From the NCBI GenBank assembly GCA_964431655.1, contig CAYSKJ010000018.1:1-11744 (forward strand): DNA of 11,744 bases, written 5' to 3'. The stretch is from CAYMEV01 sp964431655 [NCBI: uncultured bacterium]. GTDB lineage: Bacteria; CAYMEV01. Positions 7,407 to 11,744 of the stretch are shown piece after piece; position 1 is the stretch's first letter; every line of letters starts with the position of its first letter. The translations under genes were made by a program, and so were the position numbers. Below the pieces are notes generated by a model. That model was not told where the DNA came from. It searched no databases and saw only the letters and a list, made by a program, of their open reading frames with translations.

Positions 7407-8140
7407 CAATCACTATCGAAATGAATACCCAGAGATTCGATCAGGGCAATATCTTTGTCCTGCAGGATTTTCAGAGTTTCAGGCGTAATTTTTGCCTTTG
7501 ATCTCGCCAGAATATCCTCAAACCGGTAATTTTCAGGGATGTAAAGGCCCCTGGCTGCCGAAAGGAATATATCACCAAGTATAAGGGCATGGCCGAACTC
7601 TATCCTTATGCAATTTTTCTTTTCAAGTATATCCTCAGCCAGGTTTGAAGAGACATCCAGTCCCCTTCCTGCAATCTGACTGCTGATTTTTCGGATTATA
7701 TCATCCGCTTTTCTTGTGTCCATCTCCATGCAGGCCAGGTTATCCCTGGTTTTGCATTCGCCAGGTCCCAGGTAAATAAAAAGGTTGTCAGGAAAATCCT
7801 GAACAATAACTGATAATTGCTCCTGGGCAGATTTTCCTGAGACAATTATGATAAAGGACCTCAAAGCAGAGGAGATGAGAACAGGGGCAATATCCTGCCC
7901 TTTTTCCAGTTCTGTAAATAGCATTTCAAGATTGTTCTGGTGTTCCTGATTATATTGCTCCTTTATTTTCTTCAGGGATTCAAAGATACGGGGGTAAACT
8001 GTGCTGTAATGCTCATTTTCTGTTTTGTCCTCTATTACCATTACGGAAATCCATGGGGTTTCCTGGCTGCCATGGGTAGAGATATAGGCTGAAAGGCCTG
8101 TTAATATGCATATGAATATAAGGAATTTTCTAATGAACAT
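7406..8140 (-). CDS. secreted or membrane-anchored protein of unknown function
   Basis: I do not recognise this 244-residue protein. It starts with a signal peptide or anchor (MFIRKFLIFICILTGLSAY, 1-19), so it is probably exported. There is no lipobox cysteine in the right place. The rest is soluble, with alternating helices and strands. SALRSFIIIVSGKSAQEQL then QDFPDNLFIYLGPG (about 91-127) faintly recalls the sugar/nucleoside-binding fold of basic-membrane-protein lipoproteins, but the family's core motifs are not visible. Mature-part cysteines are at 129, 137 and 177. The ATG at 8140 overlaps the pyrF stop by 11 bp. The in-frame TTG just before it is not needed. No good ribosome-binding site is seen, so translation is probably coupled to pyrF. 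Location between pyrF and the HD nucleotidase could hint at nucleotide scavenging, but this is only a guess. Confidence 0.75.
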   Translation of the reverse strand: MFIRKFLIFICILTGLSAYISTHGSQETPWISVMVIEDKTENEHYSTVYPRIFESLKKIKEQYNQEHQNNLEMLFTELEKGQDIAPVLISSALRSFIIIVSGKSAQEQLSVIVQDFPDNLFIYLGPGECKTRDNLACMEMDTRKADDIIRKISSQIAGRGLDVSSNLAEDILEKKNCIRIEFGHALILGDIFLSAARGLYIPENYRFEDILARSKAKITPETLKILQDKDIALIESLGIHFDSD

Positions 8141-8837
8141 CAAACAGATCTATTTTGTCCATAATAGCATCTATAACCGCCATCGGGTCTTCAGAACCGG
8201 TAATAGAACGCCCTATAACTATATAATCAGTCCCTGAAGCCCTTGCATCATCAATGGTAGCAATCCTTTTCTGATCTTTACCCCCGGACCCGATCCTGAT
8301 ACCTGGAACAACAGTAATAAAATCGCTGCTTACAGATTTTTTTATACCCTCTGCTTCATGATTGGAGGTGACAACACCATCAAGCCCACTTTCATGACCT
8401 GCCCTGCTCATATTTATTACAAGGCTTTCCAGGTCCTTTATACCTTGAAAACCAATAATTTCCAGATCTTCCTTCAGCAGGCTTGTAAGAATTGTAACAC
8501 CTATTAAAAGGGGTTTTTTGTCCCACATCTCAATTTCTTCCCTTGCAGCTACTATAGCATCCTGCCCTGCCGTAATATGCATATTTATCATATAAGGGTA
8601 ATATTTTTGAACACTCCTGACCGCACCCGCTACTGTATTAGGAATATCGTTGAATTTAAGGTCAAGAAATACAGGAAAGCCCTTTTGATTAAGGTAATCC
8701 ATTATCTTCCTGCCATCCGCCAGAAATAACTGCAGACCGACTTTAAACCCTATACCGCGGGCACCCTCTATCCTTTTTATAAACCTGACAGATTCTTCAA
8801 AGCCGGGGAAATCCAATGCTATAAAAAGCTTAGGCAT
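8130..8837 (-). CDS. pyrF: orotidine 5'-phosphate decarboxylase
   Basis: PyrF removes CO2 from OMP to give UMP, the last step of de novo pyrimidine synthesis. The 235-residue TIM barrel has the standard length. It shows FIALDF (Asp9), Lys32 in GFKVG, the catalytic network LDLKFNDIPNT (58-68; Asp59, Lys61, Asp64), the phosphate-binding VVPGIRIG (176-183) and IGRSITGSEDP (208-218). The motif order is that of the classic bacterial group rather than the long PyrF branch. ATG 8837 is preceded by a strong GGGAGGG site. It is the first gene of the leftward series, and its own promoter faces away from the radical SAM gene. The 3' end overlaps the unknown secreted-protein gene by 11 bp. No other pyrimidine genes lie nearby. 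Confidence 0.96.
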   Translation of the reverse strand: MPKLFIALDFPGFEESVRFIKRIEGARGIGFKVGLQLFLADGRKIMDYLNQKGFPVFLDLKFNDIPNTVAGAVRSVQKYYPYMINMHITAGQDAIVAAREEIEMWDKKPLLIGVTILTSLLKEDLEIIGFQGIKDLESLVINMSRAGHESGLDGVVTSNHEAEGIKKSVSSDFITVVPGIRIGSGGKDQKRIATIDDARASGTDYIVIGRSITGSEDPMAVIDAIMDKIDLFDVH

Positions 8838-8842
8838 ACGAA

Positions 8843-8850
8843 CCCTCCCT
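8843..8850 (-). promoter_or_regulatory. ribosome-binding site of pyrF
   Basis: AGGGAGGG on the minus strand, about 5 nt before the pyrF ATG. It is a strong Shine-Dalgarno match, in clear contrast with the divergent radical SAM gene on the other side of the same gap, which has none. Confidence 0.75.
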
Positions 8851-8870
8851 TTTTTCTGTAATAAAAATCT

Positions 8871-8884
8871 ATTATAGGTATAAT
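8871..8884. promoter_or_regulatory. symmetric divergent promoter core (two back-to-back TATAAT boxes)
   Basis: The 14 bases ATTATAGGTATAAT form an inverted repeat with a 2-bp centre. Read leftward the first half is a perfect TATAAT (8876-8871). Read rightward the second half is a perfect TATAAT (8879-8884). For pyrF, a -35-like TTTTCA lies 17 bp upstream (8899-8894, inside the first codons of the radical SAM gene, 4 of 6 match) and the start would fall near 8864. For the radical SAM gene, the 17-bp position holds only CTGTAA (8856-8861, 3 of 6). The start would fall near 8891, almost on the ATG. The two transcripts would compete for one melted region. Confidence 0.6.
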
Positions 8885-8892
8885 GACGGATA

Positions 8893-10326
8893 ATGAAAAG
8901 GAAAAAAATACTCCTGATTAAAACCTACAGGCCTGCTCCAAACCAGCACATTACCCCCCCTCTCGGGCTGTTGTCGCTAAAAAGCTATATAGAGTCCCGG
9001 TCCGCTTCTTATGATATTGAATGCCTTGACATGGTCCTGGACCTTATAACCCCTGAAGAAGCAGCGGAAAGGATAAAAAAAACCAATCCTGATCTGGCAG
9101 GTTTTTCATCATTTACCTATGAGTACCCGGTCATGAAAAAAATTATCGAGCTGGCCTCCGGCAAAAAACCAAGGCCGGTATTCGTCATGGGAGGACCCCA
9201 CAGTGCGGTTGATCCGGAACATACCATGATGCAGGTCCAGGACCTTGATTATATAGTTATTGGCGAGGGAGAAAACAGCTTCATGCTGCTCCTGGAACAC
9301 CTGTTTGGCTCCGGACAAACTCTGGAAACCATAGACGGGCTTGTTTACAGAAAGGGCAATAGAATCATCCTGAATGAAAAAAAAGCCTATATTGATGATG
9401 TTAATTCTCTTCCCATGCCCTCCTACAGTGACGTAGATTTTGACAGGTACAATAATCATATTTTCAGAAACATGAACTGGTTGAGGCTTAAAAAATATGC
9501 ACCCCTGTTTACATCCAGATCATGCCCCTATGAATGCATTTACTGCCATAATGTCTTTGGAAAAGGATACAGGCCCCTTTCTGCTGAAAGGGTTCTGGAA
9601 GAGATGGTCTTTCTTAATGAAAATTACGCCATAGAAGAATTCCATATCCTGGATGATGTATTCAACCTGGACAGGGACAGGGTAAAGAAAATCCTTGATT
9701 ATCTCATCAGGGGCAAATACCGTTTCAGGCTGGCTTTCCCCAATGGTCTAAGGGGTGACCTGCTGGATAACGAGCTTCTCATAATGCTGAAGAAAGCAGG
9801 GGCCTACAGGCTGGTATTCGCTGTGGAGAGCGGAACAGAGAGGATCCAGAAGCTGATTCGCAAAAATGTCAATCTGGAAAAGCTGTCTGATATCATTGAT
9901 GAATCCCATAAACTGGGTTTTTTTCAGCATGGATTTTTCATGCTCGGTTTTCCCACCGAAACTGCCCAGGAAATGGAAAGGACTGTAGATTTCGCGCTGA
10001 AATCCCGCCTGCACACAGCTTCCTTTTTCCAGGTGGTTCCTTTCCCGTCTACTAACCTTTATAAGTTAGCCAGGGAAGTTAACCCCTCTTTTTTGTATGA
10101 TTCTGAGAAGCTCCTTTATTACTCTGATAACAGCTTTTACCATCAGACCTATGATATTGACCTCAAACCCATTCAAAAAAACGCTTATAAAGATTTTTAT
10201 TTAAATACCAGGAGAATATATTATATTCTTTCAAGGATACCATCATACAGATTCTTGGTCCAGGGAGGCATATATTTCCTGAAGTATTCCTTCGGGGTTT
10301 TTAAAGGGTTCAGGGACAAAAAATGA
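8893..10326 (+). CDS. cobalamin-binding-domain radical SAM protein (BchE/HpnJ-like superfamily)
   Basis: A 477-residue enzyme with an N-terminal B12-binding-type Rossmann domain (about 1-140: KKILLIKTYRP, PPLGLLSLKSYIE, FVMGGPHS, YIVIGEGE) and a radical SAM barrel. The iron-sulfur motif is CPYECIYC (Cys211, Cys215, Cys218), which cleaves S-adenosylmethionine. Further barrel signatures are FHILDDVFN (250-258), AVESGTERIQKLIRKN (310-325) and GFFMLGFPTET (347-357). The classic cobalamin His motif DxHxxG is absent. The substrate cannot be told: relatives methylate or rearrange lipids, tetrapyrroles, sugars and antibiotics. A basic, aromatic C-terminal tail (about 430-477) could lie at the membrane. 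ATG 8893 has no ribosome-binding site. The stop overlaps the start of the O-antigen-ligase-like gene (ATGA), suggesting a shared role in surface-glycan or lipid modification. Confidence 0.9.
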   Translation: MKRKKILLIKTYRPAPNQHITPPLGLLSLKSYIESRSASYDIECLDMVLDLITPEEAAERIKKTNPDLAGFSSFTYEYPVMKKIIELASGKKPRPVFVMGGPHSAVDPEHTMMQVQDLDYIVIGEGENSFMLLLEHLFGSGQTLETIDGLVYRKGNRIILNEKKAYIDDVNSLPMPSYSDVDFDRYNNHIFRNMNWLRLKKYAPLFTSRSCPYECIYCHNVFGKGYRPLSAERVLEEMVFLNENYAIEEFHILDDVFNLDRDRVKKILDYLIRGKYRFRLAFPNGLRGDLLDNELLIMLKKAGAYRLVFAVESGTERIQKLIRKNVNLEKLSDIIDESHKLGFFQHGFFMLGFPTETAQEMERTVDFALKSRLHTASFFQVVPFPSTNLYKLAREVNPSFLYDSEKLLYYSDNSFYHQTYDIDLKPIQKNAYKDFYLNTRRIYYILSRIPSYRFLVQGGIYFLKYSFGVFKGFRDKK

Positions 10327-11744
10327 AAAAAAACAGGTTTCTCACTACAGCAGTTCTATTCATGGCAGCTGCATGCATCCTGGCTGGTATTAAAATTTAC
10401 CATAATTCTTGCACCAAGGGAAATATGCTTTATAATGCTGAAGATGGCAGTGCTGTTAACTGCCGGGACATCCTCTTCAGCGACGGTGTGAATTTCGAGA
10501 AACACTTCCTGCTTTATAATCTGGATATCCCCGCTGAAAAATTACGCACCTTCAGGATAACCCTTAATACTACAGAAAAGATTGATCCCAACAAAGAGCT
10601 CAGAAATCCTGTTTTCGGATTCTGGCATCTGACAGGGACTGATAGCCGAACTAAGAAAGTAAGGTCCTATCTTTTCCAGGAACCCCTCGGCTCCAAAAAA
10701 AATACCTATGTCATCATAATGGAATTTGTCCCCGGCTTTCAGGGCATTGTAAAATCCCTTATGATAGGCCCATTTTCCAAGATTGAAGCGCAGATAACTG
10801 CCCTGGAGATAGTTAACGATCCTGTGCTGGACATTGTACTTGCCTTAAAGCGTTCAAAGACGCTAAATATCCTTTTGCCAGCCCTGCTTTTCGGCTTTTC
10901 AGCAATATTCCTGCTTACCTGGCTTATATTCGATGACAGGAAATTTCTTTTCGGGAGGTTTATGGCATCAAATAAGGATTTAATTCAAAGAATGCTTTCA
11001 GTTCTTTTTTTTGTTTATATAATGTTTTCCTTATTTTTCCCTTTTCAGATACTGTTTATAAAACACAGATATTTCAATTTTATGCCTGTAGATTTCAGTA
11101 CAGCCCTGATATTGCCGTTTTTCTTCCTGTCTCTTCCCTTTTTAAGGCAGGAAAAGACTAAAAGCAGGCTGATATTTTATATAACCCTTCTTTTCTGGGG
11201 TCTTCACGCTTTTGTATCCATTGCCAACATAAGCCAGGCGAAATCCCTCGATACATTCTTTGATATAGCCTTAAATAACATAATAGCACCTGTTCTCATT
11301 TTTTTTGTTGCCTATGCCCTGTTTTCAAGGAATGACGCTATTCTAATGCTTAAGGCACTACTGGCCAGCATTGTTTTTCTTTCTTCCCTCTCTCTTTTTG
11401 AAACCCTGCTGGGTTATAATATTCTCTTTAATAATGTAATAAATCTTTTCTACAGGGATTTCGTGAGTTTCCAGACAGGAGACCGAATAAGCTCTTCCAT
11501 GATACATCCCCTTATTTTTGCTTCTATCCTGTTGCTATTCATTCCCAGGCTTCTTAAATTAATGGAGTTTTCAAAGAAACTGCCTTACAGGGCATTGGTG
11601 CTTGCATCCCTGGTTGTTGTCCTGAGTGCCTTGCTTCTGACTGCATCAAGAGGAGCGATAGTTATTACATTTCTATATATATTATATATGCTGATCCGTA
11701 TTATCATAAAGACAGGAAAGCCCTATAAAATAATTATTGTAATT
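10323..11744 (+). CDS. O-antigen ligase/polymerase-like membrane protein with large N-terminal extracytoplasmic domain (runs off right edge)
   Basis: The open frame runs 474 codons to the window edge without a stop. After a membrane segment (about 7-23), residues 28-180 are hydrophilic and strand-rich, with Cys30 and Cys47. This part is probably periplasmic and may be a jelly-roll (e.g. TYVIIMEFVPGFQGIVKSL, 128-146). From about 182 there are at least eight further hydrophobic helices. Signatures of the Wzy/WaaL (Wzy_C) family appear as DRISSSMIHPLIFASILL (387-404), which matches the usual RxSGTxxHPNxxA, and LLLTASRGAIVI (437-448), the SRG motif before the large periplasmic loop. That loop and the C-terminus lie outside the window. 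Such proteins ligate or polymerise undecaprenyl-linked glycans. The ATG overlaps the radical SAM stop by 4 bp. Ligase versus polymerase cannot be decided here. An A8 run follows the start codon. Confidence 0.82.
   Translation, partial: MKKNRFLTTAVLFMAAACILAGIKIYHNSCTKGNMLYNAEDGSAVNCRDILFSDGVNFEKHFLLYNLDIPAEKLRTFRITLNTTEKIDPNKELRNPVFGFWHLTGTDSRTKKVRSYLFQEPLGSKKNTYVIIMEFVPGFQGIVKSLMIGPFSKIEAQITALEIVNDPVLDIVLALKRSKTLNILLPALLFGFSAIFLLTWLIFDDRKFLFGRFMASNKDLIQRMLSVLFFVYIMFSLFFPFQILFIKHRYFNFMPVDFSTALILPFFFLSLPFLRQEKTKSRLIFYITLLFWGLHAFVSIANISQAKSLDTFFDIALNNIIAPVLIFFVAYALFSRNDAILMLKALLASIVFLSSLSLFETLLGYNILFNNVINLFYRDFVSFQTGDRISSSMIHPLIFASILLLFIPRLLKLMEFSKKLPYRALVLASLVVVLSALLLTASRGAIVITFLYILYMLIRIIIKTGKPYKIIIVI

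Noticed and set aside
8883-8921. Twelve-codon upstream frame overlapping the radical SAM start.
   Set aside because: Its ATG lies inside the predicted -10 box, so it would not be on a transcript from that promoter, and it has no ribosome-binding site.
10326-10333. A8 tract just after the start codon of the O-antigen ligase-like gene, a possible phase-variation site.
   Set aside because: Runs of eight A or T also occur in several other genes of the window (e.g. near 8335, 9378, 10695 and 11003), including pyrF, so the tract is not special to this gene.
10323-10400. Cys18 of the ligase-like protein as a lipoprotein lipobox.
   Set aside because: The preceding residues are Ala-Ala-Ala rather than the Leu/Val-type residue usual at -3, and the protein is polytopic.

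Overview
The window comes from a diderm (outer-membrane) bacterium. It encodes LptD, the outer-membrane LPS translocon, next to three dTDP-L-rhamnose synthesis genes. To the eye base composition is moderate (somewhat AT-rich), with frequent AGG/AGA arginine and ATA isoleucine codons. I cannot fix the phylum: a spirochaete-like or other non-proteobacterial diderm lineage is possible, but this is a weak guess. No RNA genes, mobile elements, CRISPR arrays or long repeats were seen. Genes are tightly packed, with 4-11 bp overlaps or short gaps.

Layout. Positions 1-8837 are a leftward (minus-strand) series read in the order pyrF, a small secreted protein of unknown function, an HD-domain nucleotidase-like protein, an RlmI-type rRNA methyltransferase, a ~97 bp gap with a possible promoter, a Crp/Fnr-like cyclic-nucleotide-binding protein, lptD, rmlA (long form), rmlB, and the start of rmlD, which runs off the left edge. 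From 8893 rightward (plus strand) come a cobalamin-binding-type radical SAM enzyme and, overlapping it by 4 bp, a large membrane protein of the O-antigen ligase/polymerase (Wzy/WaaL) type that runs off the right edge.

The two arms diverge from a 55-bp gap (8838-8892). It carries two perfect TATAAT hexamers in opposite orientation, separated by 2 bp (8871-8884), which looks like a symmetric bidirectional promoter.

Functional reading. The left part (crp-like, lptD, rmlA-B-D) makes an activated deoxysugar for surface polysaccharide and exports LPS to the outer leaflet, possibly under a cyclic-nucleotide-responsive regulator. The right arm looks like the start of a second surface-glycan module. 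The pyrF/HD/rlmI stretch is housekeeping (pyrimidine synthesis, nucleotide clean-up, 23S rRNA methylation), with one unexplained exported protein. The most interesting items are the symmetric promoter, the predicted extracytoplasmic domain on the ligase-like protein and its coupling to a radical SAM enzyme, the reduced two-cysteine LptD, and the Crp-like protein with an altered DNA-recognition helix.
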